Shown here in pieces: positions 55,008-64,000 of a DNA stretch of 64,000 nucleotides. The DNA is taken from the NCBI RefSeq assembly GCF_035083965.1, contig NC_089726.1:15381501-15445500 (forward strand), written 5' to 3'. Source of the DNA: Branchiostoma lanceolatum (lineage: Eukaryota; Chordata; Leptocardii; Amphioxiformes; Branchiostomatidae). The notes under the pieces are model-generated. The model saw only the letters and a list, made by a program, of their open reading frames with translations. It ran no database searches and was not told where the DNA came from. Within the stretch, counting starts at the first letter, position 1, and each line of letters begins with the position of its first letter. The position numbers were made by a program, and so were the translations under genes.

Positions 55008-58000
55008 CTACTCTATCTTTGGGGTAACTTCGATAACTCTAGGTTTGTCAATGATGCGAGCCTTGCGCTGGCCCTTCTCCACGATGCCGATGATCCAGGA
55101 CTGGAGGCCATCTTCGCTCTCGATGTCCTTGCAGAAGGACGCGGCCTGCTCGCGGGGAAGGCAGATCAACAATCCTCCTATGGAAGAAACAATGTGTATT
55201 AGTATCAGTGCACAATGCCCTACATATTGTTTTGCATGCATGCAGCAGTGACTGTTTATGTTACAGGTGTAGTAGGCCAGAACATACCCATTGTCAGAGT
55301 ATACCTGGGTTACATATGGCCACGGGTATACATGTATGGTGGCTTGCTATACCAGTGAATCAAACAAGGACTTGTTTCCTTCAATTCGAAATAGTTTTTT
55401 TAAGCAAATACCAACCGGGAGAACTTGAATGGAAGCATTCAAAATTGCACAAAGATAATAACAAAAAAGTGAGGGAAGTAATCATAACTGGGGAAAAGAA
55501 GTAAATGCCCCCCTTCCTCCCAAAAGGACTGCTATAATACATGAATGATCGGATGAGCATGTTGTACCTCAGACTTTTGGGTGTGGTGTGAGTTTCTCAT
55601 TCAACCAACTGTTCAGTGTGGTGCATGAGTGTCATCACAGGTACCGGGAATTAGTAAAAACCTGAACCACCATGTACCGACCTGACGTTTCGGCAGAGTA
55701 CCCCTGTAGAAGCTGGAACATGTTCCCGCACGCCTTCGCCACGGCGGCCATCTTGGCGATGATGGGGAGGTTGTGGATCGTGAAGGAGACCTCGTTCTTC
55801 TGGTGTTGGACGAGGTTCTTGGCGTGGCCCAGGAGTCCGAATCCCGTGATGTCTGTGGCGCCGTGTGCGTTGTACTTGTGCATCAATTTTGCAGCTGCAA
55901 GGAGAGGTAGAGTTAAATCAACACGTCTCAAAGCTTCTGATGTTTTCCAAAACAATATTAGATAACACTAAGTCCCATCAGGCTCATTAAATCAGTAAGA
56001 CCTCCAGCTGTTTGTCAGGAAGGATATTATCATCACATGGGACAAAACTTCAAACATAAGTTAGAGCTTGAGTACTTGCTGTAATGTTTCCTACTGTGGG
56101 GCTGTACACATACAATTCCAGGTGCAGGTACAGCAACTTATTTATAGTTATAAGCCAATTATTTGTAAATTAAAAGTGAAGCCAACTGACTTTTCTAGAA
56201 GTAGATTGTCATCTTTGAATGACTGAGGATTTACATACATTGTATTCATCTCAAACCAGAAGTATTTTACAGGTTTTCCTAATCTTCAAATGCTACATTG
56301 TCCTCTTTAAGACGGGGTTTAACTATCTTGTTTTAAAAACTGTACCCACTAGTCTTTTAGTTCGTACATGTACAAAAGATGTTCAAGTATGGACCTGTAC
56401 CTAAACAATGTTTCATGTACAGTGTACTGCTACATAGCACTACTCTAGACTATTGACAGATAATTTTTCATGTACAGTGTACCAGTACACAGCCCTACTC
56501 TAGACTGTAGACAGAGATGTCCGTACCTGTCCTGTTCAGCTTGGACATCAGGAACATGGACACCTGATACGACATCTCCACGTCCTCTTCTGACACAACC
56601 AGACGGATCCGGTTCCACCTCTCAGGCTGGAAGGAACAGAACATTCATTCTGTTTAGAGTAGTCCTTATTGTTTTGCTCTTGAAACTAAACCAGGAAATA
56701 TGTTGTTTCCTTGTACCTCAGATTCTGTGGTGTGGTGTGAGTTTCTTCTTCAACCAACAGTTCAGTGTGGTGCATGAGTATCATCATAGGTACAGACAAT
56801 ATAACTATAAAAAGACAAGTGTCAAAATCAGAACCTTGTATAATCAGAGGTTTGTACAAAACGTACCTCGTCCAACCACTGGTGAGCGTTGACTGCGACC
56901 TGCGTGCCAAGAGGCTTGGTCAGAACGAGCACGTCACCAACGACTGCGTTACCAGGCCTGGGAAACAGAACATGAGGTCTAACGTTAACCAAGATACAGT
57001 TTTCAAACTTTTGTCATCTTTATACACTAAGTCCCATCAGGCTCATTAAATCAGTTTACCTCCACTATTTTGTCAGGGAAGAAACTCTCATCATATGGGA
57101 CAAACGTTCTCACTTTTGAGAAGTAAAAACTACTGATGATCCAATGACTGAAACAGTTTTTAGACCATTACTAGCTCTTCTTACTTCTATTGTATTGAAG
57201 AGTTGTGCTACAGGGTTTTTCCCCAGCCCAACATCATGTTAGCAAACTCATACTTAGTCTTGGCCTTTTTTGGTGACGCCTCAGAGTCAGAGGCACTTTT
57301 ATGCCTGACATGCCAATTCTATCTGTCAAGATGACGAAATAGCCATAATTTTAATCTCAAAGCAAATGCTGGGGGTAACATTTTCTGATCTGCTGTGTTT
57401 TTTCTGACAGTTCTCTAAAGGATAAAAATAACACATCAGAACAATTTTCTACCCATACATCTGCTTGGAGATTTTTCTTCAGTATTAGCTACTAGATTCC
57501 GTCAAATTATGCAGGGCAAAGCCTGGTACAGTTAGATTCAGGACTTACTCGATGAATTCATTGGGTGGACAGACAGTTGTGGCCACCCCACCGATAGTGA
57601 CCCACGGGTTGAGAACAGTCTGCCCTCCCTGTACCATGGTGCCGGCTTCTTCTGCAAGGTCCTGGAGTGAACGACATTTACATTGCAGTACCAGTATGAA
57701 AGATCAGAAACAATGATCAGAAACACTTCTTTAAAAAATGTAAAGAAATATGTCCTTGTACCTCAGATTCTGTGGTGTGGTGTGAGTTTCTTCTTCAACC
57801 AACAGTTCAGTGTGGTGCATGTGTATCATCACAGGTACGGACAAGTCGTGAGATCAGTGTCAAAACTATACATTTTGCAGGGCTTTCCCCAGAAATTTAC
57901 AGCACGGTCAAAAGGTTTGCTGACATTATAACGAAGTAGTGCAGCACCTTTACTTCATGTCAGGCTTTTAGGCAGAGAGGCGTCAGGGCGTCATCTGGAC

Positions 58001-61000
58001 GCGCTGTTCTGAAAATAATAGAAATTGGACGCCCTACTTTTAGGCAAGACGCCCTCAAGACGCCCGTTTATTTTCGCTATTTTCGCCCCGTTTTTTCCCC
58101 GGTAACTTAGCTGAATGCGATGAAAATTCGCCGATTCAGCCGCTTCGTCGCTTCGATCGTCCGCCATGTTTCTTTTCCGATGAAGTCTCGCGAAACCACG
58201 CGTAGATTACATCTCGCGAAAGGCGAGACTTGCATCGCATTGGCCAATTTTCAGTGACGCAATGTGCCCGGGCGCTGTTATTGGTGGAATATAGTGGACG
58301 TCCCTTTACCCTTGCGCGGGAAAAAGTGAAGGTAAGCTTGGAACTTTTCCCGTTGTTTACAAAGGTGACAGAAAGTCCGATAAACTATAGGGGTATTTTG
58401 AAGGCATTTCGGATGTTTTTGTGGCTTCTTTGGTGGCAATAACTGTCGGTAAATCGGCGGAAAAACAGCTACAAAAACGCCGGCACCGTGCAACTGGCGA
58501 TAACTGTAGTGGGGAGGGGGGCGCACATGCCGATAACATAGCGGAACAGGGGTCAAAATTTGTATGATTCCTTTGAATTAGAGGAAGTCTGTACTTTCAA
58601 AAGATCGATAAATGGATGTTTTTGTGCAGAGATGTTTACTTCATTCCCACTATATACATATTTACAGTTGACGCTAATAAGGTTTCATTGAAATAATAAC
58701 TTTTTAAAACTTTTTTTTCTTCTTTTTTTTCTTCTTTTTTCTTTCATAGAGAAGAGTATCTCCTGGCCCCCAGGCGCTTGTAGTTTTTGAGATTAAAGTA
58801 GCTTAAAGATTAACTTGTTTTACTGTACTATCATAGCAGTAACTCTCACAGGTAACTTTTCTTGTTTCACTTGCAGTAAAGAAAGTGTATTCTCAGGTCA
58901 ACATGTGCTAAGTATTCTTAAAGTAAACTTTTCTTGTAGCAGTAAAGTAAAGTAAAGTAAAGAAAAGTATTTTGTCAGGTATTCTTACAGTGAACTTTCA
59001 ATGTTGCAGTAGGTGCATGCTCAGGTCAACATGTTCTTAGTATTCCTAAAGTAAACTTTTCTTGTAGCAGTAAAGTAAAGTAAAGAAAAGTGTTTTGTGT
59101 ATTCTCAGGTCAACATGTTCTTAGTATTCCTAAAGTAAACTTTTCTTGTAGCAGTAAAATAAAGAAAAGTGTTTTGTGTATTCTCAGGTCAACATGTTCT
59201 TAGTATTCCTAAAGTAAACTTTTCTTGTAGCAGTAAAGTAAAGTAAAGAAAAGTGTTTTGTGCATGTTCAAGTCAACATGTTCTTAGTATTCCTAAAGTA
59301 AACTTTTCTTGTTGCAGTAAAGAAAAGTGTTTGGTCAGGTCTACATGTTCTAAGTATTCTTGAATACCACAGTTCTTATTGCAGTTAGGTAAAGAAAAGT
59401 GTTTGGTCAGGTCAAAATATTTTAAGTTTTCTTACAGTGAACTTTAAATGTTGCAGTAAAGAAAGTGCATGCTCAGGTCAACATGTTCTAAGTATTCTTT
59501 CTTAAATTAATTTTTCTTGTAGTCTAGTTGTAGAAGTAAATATATGCTCAGGTCAACATGTCACAAGTTTAAGGTAAACTTGAGTAACAAATTAAAGAAG
59601 GTTAACCTGGCTGAATTTTTCCTTTCTTCACATTTTTAGTTGGTCTTCCACATCCAATCTCAACCCCTGCAATGTGCACATGCCTCCCTCCCTCCAGCCT
59701 TAATATACATACAAAAATGATGTTCTACCCAAGGAATATACTAGGCTGTATTCCACAAAATTTGCCCCTCAAAATGCAGGAAATAGCATTTGAGAGCATC
59801 ATTATTTCAAAATTTTCCGGGGGGGAATGCCCCCGGACCCCCCTAAGAAACTCGCGCCTTCGGCGCTCGCCACGGCGCCTTCGGCGCCGCGCAGCTTCGC
59901 CGCGCTTTACATTTGCAATCACAACAACTTTGGACTCCCTCTTTTTTATTTCTAGCTAAAAGCCTGCTTCATGTTGTATATTGCTTAGGGATGTTTTACT
60001 TTTAGACATAGCCTCTCAAAATCATAAACAGAGTTAGAGTTCAGAATAGCAAATTAGGTTCGTAAATTAGAGGTCAAAAATTGCAATATCAAAAATTTTT
60101 AGAGATGGGTATTGTAAATCTTGAAATGTTGTAGTGGCTAGTTTGCACAGTCACATTTTCACTGCGACTGTGAAAATGTATTTCCAATGTATCACTACTG
60201 TACTACACTACAGAATGGTACCATGAACTTGAAACACAGGGAATACTGTAAATGCATCTAAGTTTGCATGGTTTTTATGTCGCGCTATTATTATATTATT
60301 AGTGTTCGCTGTGGTTTTAAGTTTGCGGCAGCGCTATAGTCCCATACTGCTACAGTATTGGACACAAATGTTTGCAGTGGCTTTAAGTTTACAGTGAAAC
60401 GGTCGCCATGAAAACCGCCAACATTTCTGCATTTACAGTACCTCATTTCCCCTTCTACACCGAAAAAGTCCCTGCAAAAACAACTGAATTGACAATATTT
60501 GGAGCTCAGCCTTCGCACCCCAGCAGAAAACTGTGCTGACCTTGAAGCCCCTGATGATGAGTGGCACCACTGTGTCCCTCTCCTTGTCTGACATCTTGTT
60601 GCTCACTCCCAGCAACATCAGCATGTTATCACACGTCTTCACACCCATGGCGTACAGGTCGCTCAGCACGTTCGCACACGCGATCTTTCCCTGTAGTACC
60701 CAGACAAAATCATGGGATATATGTTGGTATAGATATCAAAGACTGTGTGCAGCTTGAACTGAAAGCTTAATACTCTGGAGTACTCCTGGCAAAGATTGAA
60801 TTACCTGCGGATTTTGTAATTCTTTGGGACTGCTGAATCCTATAATAAAGAGTCAGCAAGATAATCATACACCATAACTTATACAACATCTATAAGCCCA
60901 TTCGTAGGTTTGAGTACGCATGTGCAGTGTCAAACTCAAAGGTGAAGGCCAGAGACGTAAACAAAAACTGTCTGAGCATTATGCAAAAATGAGCAATGCT

Positions 61001-62570
61001 CGAGACAGAACTGTTTACTAGCCAGGGGCCTTTACCTTTGGCACTGTACATGCGCACTCGAATGTACGAATGGGCTTATACAGTTGTCGCCAATTGGGGA
61101 ATAAACATGATAGAGTTTCTTAACAAAAGCATACTTCTTGAAAATCATTGCCTTTCTGTTTCAGTTTTTTCCTTGTACCTCAGATTCTGTGGTGTGGTGT
61201 GAGTTTCTTCTTCAACCAACAGCTCAGTGTGGTGCATGAGTATCATCATAGGTACAACAAACGAAACCCAGTATCAGTCTGGTCAAGGAGGTTTTATATA
61301 AAACCTCCTTGGTCTGGTCTCATGCAGCTGTTTTAAACTTCTTACTGTTGCCGAGTCAATCTCCACAACAGATACAAATTTGCTGGACTAGTATGTTACG
61401 CCTTGTCGGTTTTGCAATGCAAACAAACAACATGTCATCATCACATCCTCGTCAAAGACACTGTACCTGCATGTAAGGGTCATCAACTAGTGGGTAGAAG
61501 AAGTCTGTAGTTTGCACCAGGGAGAGTCCACCTTGGCGCAGGGGGACCACGCAACTGTCCATGCCGATGCCTGGTGACAGGAGATGGAACTACAGGAGTT
61601 AGCTCTCAAAAAACTGATAACAATCCTCACCCTACAATCTCTACTACAAAAATTATCTCACCCTCTCTAACCGTGCATATTTTACCTCATATTCAATACT
61701 CCTTTGTGCTGACAATGCTTTACGCTGAATTCAGAACCCCATGTTATTACGCTAAAATCAAGGAAGGCGTTTACGCAAAATGTGGTCGTCTCGCTACGAA
61801 TTACGTGAAAAAGACGACTTTCCCTATGAATTACAGGAAATAAAAATAGGCTGCCGACGCCTTACAGAAAATAGCATGCAGACTCCCAAAGTTAAACATG
61901 TACAGTCGAGAGTGGAATCAATTTTTTTAACAGATCTCCTTAAAGACACACATGATAAAATAATATCATCTTTCAACACATTCTGAACATGCCCAATATG
62001 TAGCTACCTTGGGGAGGGGGGCAAATCAAATTATTCTACCTTGGAAAATAAATTTCAAATTCACATGCCCGTGCCTAAGCCAAGCTACACCCGGCAAAAA
62101 TTTGATACCCAAAAGATGCACTGGTTTACAAAGGGTATATCGTCATTATCAGTCCTATGGCAGTCTTCGTGTGGAAGACTTTTAAAAGAGGAATCTTTCA
62201 CGGCTGGCGAAGGCATGCAGGTTGTCCGCGTCTCCCAGGTACAAAGGACGGTTAGGTGCAACATACAGCTCACGCACCCCCTCTAGCGGAACGTGTAAGC
62301 ACTGCGCTAAGCAAGACCCAAACGAAGGGGAAATTTCCCACCTATAGGAGCGAAATGGGGCGGCAAAAACTGCCCCTGCTCCTCGGGGATCGACTGATTT
62401 TGCAGTCCCTCTAAGAGGTTGAGCAGAACCTCTTGAGGGACCTTGCAACATCATCCCTTCAGGTCTGCGAAGCGAGTGAGTCGGAAAGATTTGTCCAAGC
62501 CGTGGGCCACGGGATCGAAGACCCTTCCTGCTGGGCGCACAGCCTGCTGGACTTGCTCTGGGGCAGCCAT
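55008..62570 (-). CDS. SEPHS1/SEPHS2: selenophosphate synthetase (selenide, water dikinase), UGA/Sec-containing
   Basis: Makes monoselenophosphate from selenide and ATP, the selenium donor for Sec-tRNA. Eight exons (minus): 62570-62342, 61570-61467, 60690-60541, 57661-57549, 56957-56867, 56626-56527, 55894-55682, 55177-55008; phases close to 389 residues, near the length of vertebrate SEPHS1. Codon 40 is TGA (62453-62451) in [13 protein letters not shown], aligned with the Sec/Cys/Thr catalytic site, so it should be read as Sec, as in SEPHS2. Other signatures: [20 protein letters not shown] (metal/ATP-binding Asp), [46 protein letters not shown] context AACATGG is good; an acceptor (TTTTTGTCTGGCAG) 13 bp upstream suggests a 5' UTR exon. 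A SECIS is in the 3' UTR. Whether it equals SEPHS1 or SEPHS2 is open; it may be the unduplicated ancestor. Confidence 0.95.
55563..55646 (+). repeat. 84-bp MITE, copy 1 of 4 (most diverged)
   Basis: 'ttgtacctcaga' to 'atcacaggtac' with the core 'gtgtggtgtgagtttct' and 'ttcagtgtggtgcatgag'. Lies in synthetase intron 7. Sister copies at 56711, 57757 and 61171. Confidence 0.75.
55966..56050. repeat. small inverted-end repeat, pair with 57026-57108
   Basis: 'aagtcccatcaggctcatta' to 'atgggacaaa' with GTCCCAT/ATGGGAC inverted ends, about 80 bp. The second copy is at 57026-57108. Synthetase introns 6 and 4. Confidence 0.7.
56411..56520. repeat. tandem duplication next to synthetase exon 6
   Basis: 'tttcatgtacagtgtac' and 'ctactctagact.t.gacag' occur twice, about 57 bp apart, the second copy running up to the donor of exon 6 at 56527. 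Confidence 0.75.
56711..56796 (+). repeat. 84-bp MITE, copy 2 of 4
   Basis: Starts TTGTACCTCAGATTCTGTGG and ends CATCATAGGTACA; the 8-bp ends TTGTACCT/AGGTACA are inverted. Synthetase intron 5. Confidence 0.8.
57026..57108. repeat. small inverted-end repeat, second copy
   Basis: Same family as 55966-56050, with 'aagtcccatcaggctcatta' and a GTCCCAT/ATGGGAC end pair. Confidence 0.7.
57757..57840 (+). repeat. 84-bp MITE, copy 3 of 4
   Basis: Nearly identical to copies 2 and 4 over the whole unit. Synthetase intron 3, about 120 bp from the hAT-type element. Confidence 0.8.
57961..59966. mobile_element. non-autonomous hAT-type element with perfect 8-bp target duplication
   Basis: Ends CAGGCTTTTAG (57961) and CTAAAAGCCTG (ending 59966) are inverted repeats. 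CTTCATGT is duplicated exactly on both sides (57953-57960 and 59967-59974), and an 8-bp duplication is the hAT signature. The 2006-bp interior has no transposase frame; it holds a tandem array (58830-59570) and a very G/C-rich segment (59815-59910). It sits in synthetase intron 3. Confidence 0.88.
58830..59570. repeat. about 80-bp tandem repeat inside the hAT-type element
   Basis: Roughly nine units with 'tcaggtcaacatgttctta', 'gtattcctaaagtaaactt' and 'ttcttgtagcagtaaagtaa', containing nested AAAGT/AAAGA runs of variable number. Confidence 0.85.
60244..60440. mobile_element. MITE with ACTGTAAATGCA ends, copy C
   Basis: Left end TACTGTAAATGCA and right end TGCATTTACAGTA form a perfect 13-bp terminal inverted repeat. 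The interior is the inverse of 38957-39172 ('gtggttttaagtttgcggc', 'gcgctatagtc'). Synthetase intron 3. Confidence 0.75.
61171..61256 (+). repeat. 84-bp MITE, copy 4 of 4
   Basis: Nearly identical to copies 2 and 3; ends AGGTACAA, fully inverting the TTGTACCT start. Synthetase intron 2. Confidence 0.8.
61707..61885. repeat. dispersed repeat, pair with 50770-50955
   Basis: See 50770-50955; shared blocks run from 'gctgaattcagaa' to 'cgccttacagaaaa'. Synthetase intron 1. Confidence 0.65.
62451..62453 (-). other. SEPHS1/SEPHS2: in-frame TGA, predicted selenocysteine codon (Sec40)
   Basis: TGA sits between AAG GGA and TGT TGC AAG GTC. Homology resumes without any gap on both sides, there is no splice site that would remove it, and it falls exactly on the catalytic residue of the family. 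A downstream SECIS is present. Confidence 0.92.
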
Positions 62571-62583
62571 GTTTTCCAACTCC

Positions 62584-63510
62584 CTGCCAGACAAAAAGAG
62601 ACAGAAAATAAATCAACAAATCGCGCGCAAAAAATCCAAAAATGCGACCAAACTAGCCTTAACGACTGGTAGAAATAATCTAGGGTAAAATGCGCCGATG
62701 TAAAGTTGAATTTGTCCAACATTTCGGAAGAAAGATGGCTCGATGAAGACACCTTCGTCCGGGGTGGCGATCAGTGCACGCCAGCGAGGACTAACGTGTA
62801 CTCATCTGCATAGAGCTCAGGCTTGTATAACTTTTTTGTGCCTGATAAATTGTGCACTATATCGCTCGCTTTTTTCGTAGCAAAGCCTCAAGCAATCCTT
62901 CAAAATTTTTATCTATTGAAAAGTATGATTTTTATATCCCATGGCAGGATTTAAGTATATATTTTATTGACACAAATGTTCAAATAAGGCAGGCACGTTT
63001 TAAGATATATACTGGGTCAGTCCCAAACGCTGCTTATCAAGGACCCTGTAGCGTGGCTCTATTTAATCTATTTGAGCTGACAAAACTCTGATAACAAACT
63101 CTGAAATATTAGATTAAAATCGACAAACTTGGTGGTGCTTTTGCTTTTTGTGAAGTCAAATATTCATTCCCCTTTACCTTTCTCCGACAAACTTTGTAGA
63201 AAGCACAAAATGTTGTGCAATGAGCTCAAAAGTGGACTTTGAAACGCCCAATTCATGGCCTCTTGAGGGTGTCCATGGGGGAGTCTGTCTCGTCCATTGA
63301 TTTACACAGTTTTTGCACGTAAAAGAATCCAATGCATACAAATGCTTCCTTTATATCAAGTCAGTTTCATTCTAAGTACAAAAGGAAGCTCAAGGAGTTG
63401 TTTCAGTATGACAAATGGCAACAGTTTTTATGTAAACGTTGATAATTGCTCAACCAGTATCCTTGATCTCTCTAACACACCCTTGAGCCTGCGCAGTGGG
63501 TGCATTGCAT
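62584..63510. promoter_or_regulatory. shared upstream region of two divergent genes
   Basis: About 0.94 kb separates the synthetase ATG (minus) from the b561-like ATG (plus). No TATA or CpG-rich core stood out. Nothing else was identified here. Confidence 0.35.
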
Positions 63511-63658
63511 ATGGCGGAAAGCTCAAATCAGGAAAGAAGAGATTTTTGCCTCAGCTCTGCGACTTGTTCTCGTCGATCGTTCGCTCTCGGGATGGTTGCT
63601 CACGCCGCCGCCGTCATTCTTGCCGCTGTAGTTCTGTACACAGCATGGCCTGGCTCCA
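63511..63658 (+). CDS. first exon of a cytochrome b561-domain-like membrane protein (partial)
   Basis: ATG at 63511 opens MAESSNQERRDFCLSS and then a hydrophobic segment GMVAHAAAVILAAVVLYTAW ending PGS before a GTAAGA donor (phase 1). The pattern 'AH...(hydrophobic)...PGSS' resembles the first transmembrane helix of CYB561D1/D2, which continue SLFSWHP in the next exon. Those are di-haem transmembrane electron carriers. The next exon lies beyond the window, so the assignment is provisional. The upstream 'atATGGCGG' could also be a YY1-like site. Confidence 0.5.
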
Positions 63659-64000
63659 GTAAGACGCGTAGATTCACTGTTTTTAACCATTTTCAGTGTG
63701 TTTGTATGTGGGAGGGGCATCTTCCATGTTTACGTGTAACTTATTGATTAACGGTAGATAATTTTGACAGCTGAGGATAAGATACTGACAAAAGATGCTG
63801 ATAGCCTCACTTCTTTATTGATTTTTTGTCATTTAAACCTCTAAGTTATTTACATTTCCGAATTTTTGTTCGGATTACACGTCATAGGGAGGGAGTTCAA
63901 AGATAGGGAGTTCAAAGGTAAACGACCTGTAGGCGCTAGGCTGAATCAGTGTGGCCTGATGGGGATATGTCATAAAACCAAGGAGGTTAAAATTATTTTG
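63659..64000. other. start of intron 1 of the b561-like gene
   Basis: No exon seen. The last 25 bases contain 'accaaggaggttaaaa', a motif also forming the palindrome at 61282-61310. Confidence 0.4.

Noticed and set aside
59725-59922. Arg-rich minus-strand frame
   Set aside because: Produced by the G/C-rich, self-complementary segment at the right end of the hAT-type element.
62451-62453. TGA as a true stop, making the synthetase a pseudogene
   Set aside because: All other exons are intact and in phase, the TGA is exactly at the Sec position of the family, and a SECIS lies in the 3' UTR.
62182-62619. Minus-strand 145-codon frame overlapping the synthetase first exon
   Set aside because: It is an alternative frame of the synthetase exon; the real frame is the one interrupted by TGA at codon 40.

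Overview
This is animal genomic DNA: genes are split by short introns with GT/AG borders, introns are full of non-LTR retrotransposon, SINE and MITE debris, and a poly-C2H2 zinc-finger gene carries the CD[VA]CGYST...HIATHTGEKPY finger type I associate with lancelets. Together with an invertebrate-type single selenophosphate synthetase and a vertebrate-like GTF3C1, the best guess is a cephalochordate (Branchiostoma). That assignment is inference; no search was run.

Layout. 1-12.6 kb is gene-poor and repeat-rich: a tRNA-derived SINE, a 28-bp minisatellite, an internally deleted Tc1/mariner element with a shorter relative, and a 1.8-kb repeat block with an array of ATGCAAAT octamers. 12.7-15.5 kb (+) holds an unrecognised gene ending in a Pro/Ser-rich exon. 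16.3-17.7 kb is a 51/52-bp minisatellite. 18.1-19.7 kb (-) is a 16-finger C2H2 zinc-finger gene. 20-24.3 kb is mostly unassigned. 24.4-26.5 kb (+) is a four-exon stathmin-domain gene resembling STMND1. 28.06-53.98 kb (+) is a complete 40-exon GTF3C1, the largest TFIIIC subunit; every splice phase closes and it encodes 1964 residues. 62.6-55.0 kb (-) is an eight-exon selenophosphate synthetase. 63.5 kb (+) is the first exon of a gene resembling cytochrome b561-domain proteins, running off the window.

The main result is the selenophosphate synthetase. Its reading frame has an in-frame TGA at codon 40, exactly at the catalytic Sec/Cys/Thr position, and its 3' UTR contains a sequence that folds as a type II SECIS element (core at 54450-54403, minus strand). 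The gene is therefore itself a selenoprotein gene and would be misannotated by a standard caller. It sits tail-to-tail with GTF3C1, with poly(A) signals about 25 bp apart, and head-to-head with the b561-like gene across about 0.94 kb.

The second theme is small transposons in introns: a 2.0-kb hAT-type element with a perfect 8-bp target duplication in the synthetase's third intron, an 84-bp element found once in each of four synthetase introns, a fold-back element with a TTA duplication 39 bp from a GTF3C1 exon, and a MITE nested in another MITE. The genes do not form an obvious shared pathway, but TFIIIC transcribes tRNA genes and the synthetase supplies selenium for Sec-tRNA; that link is a curiosity, not evidence of joint function.
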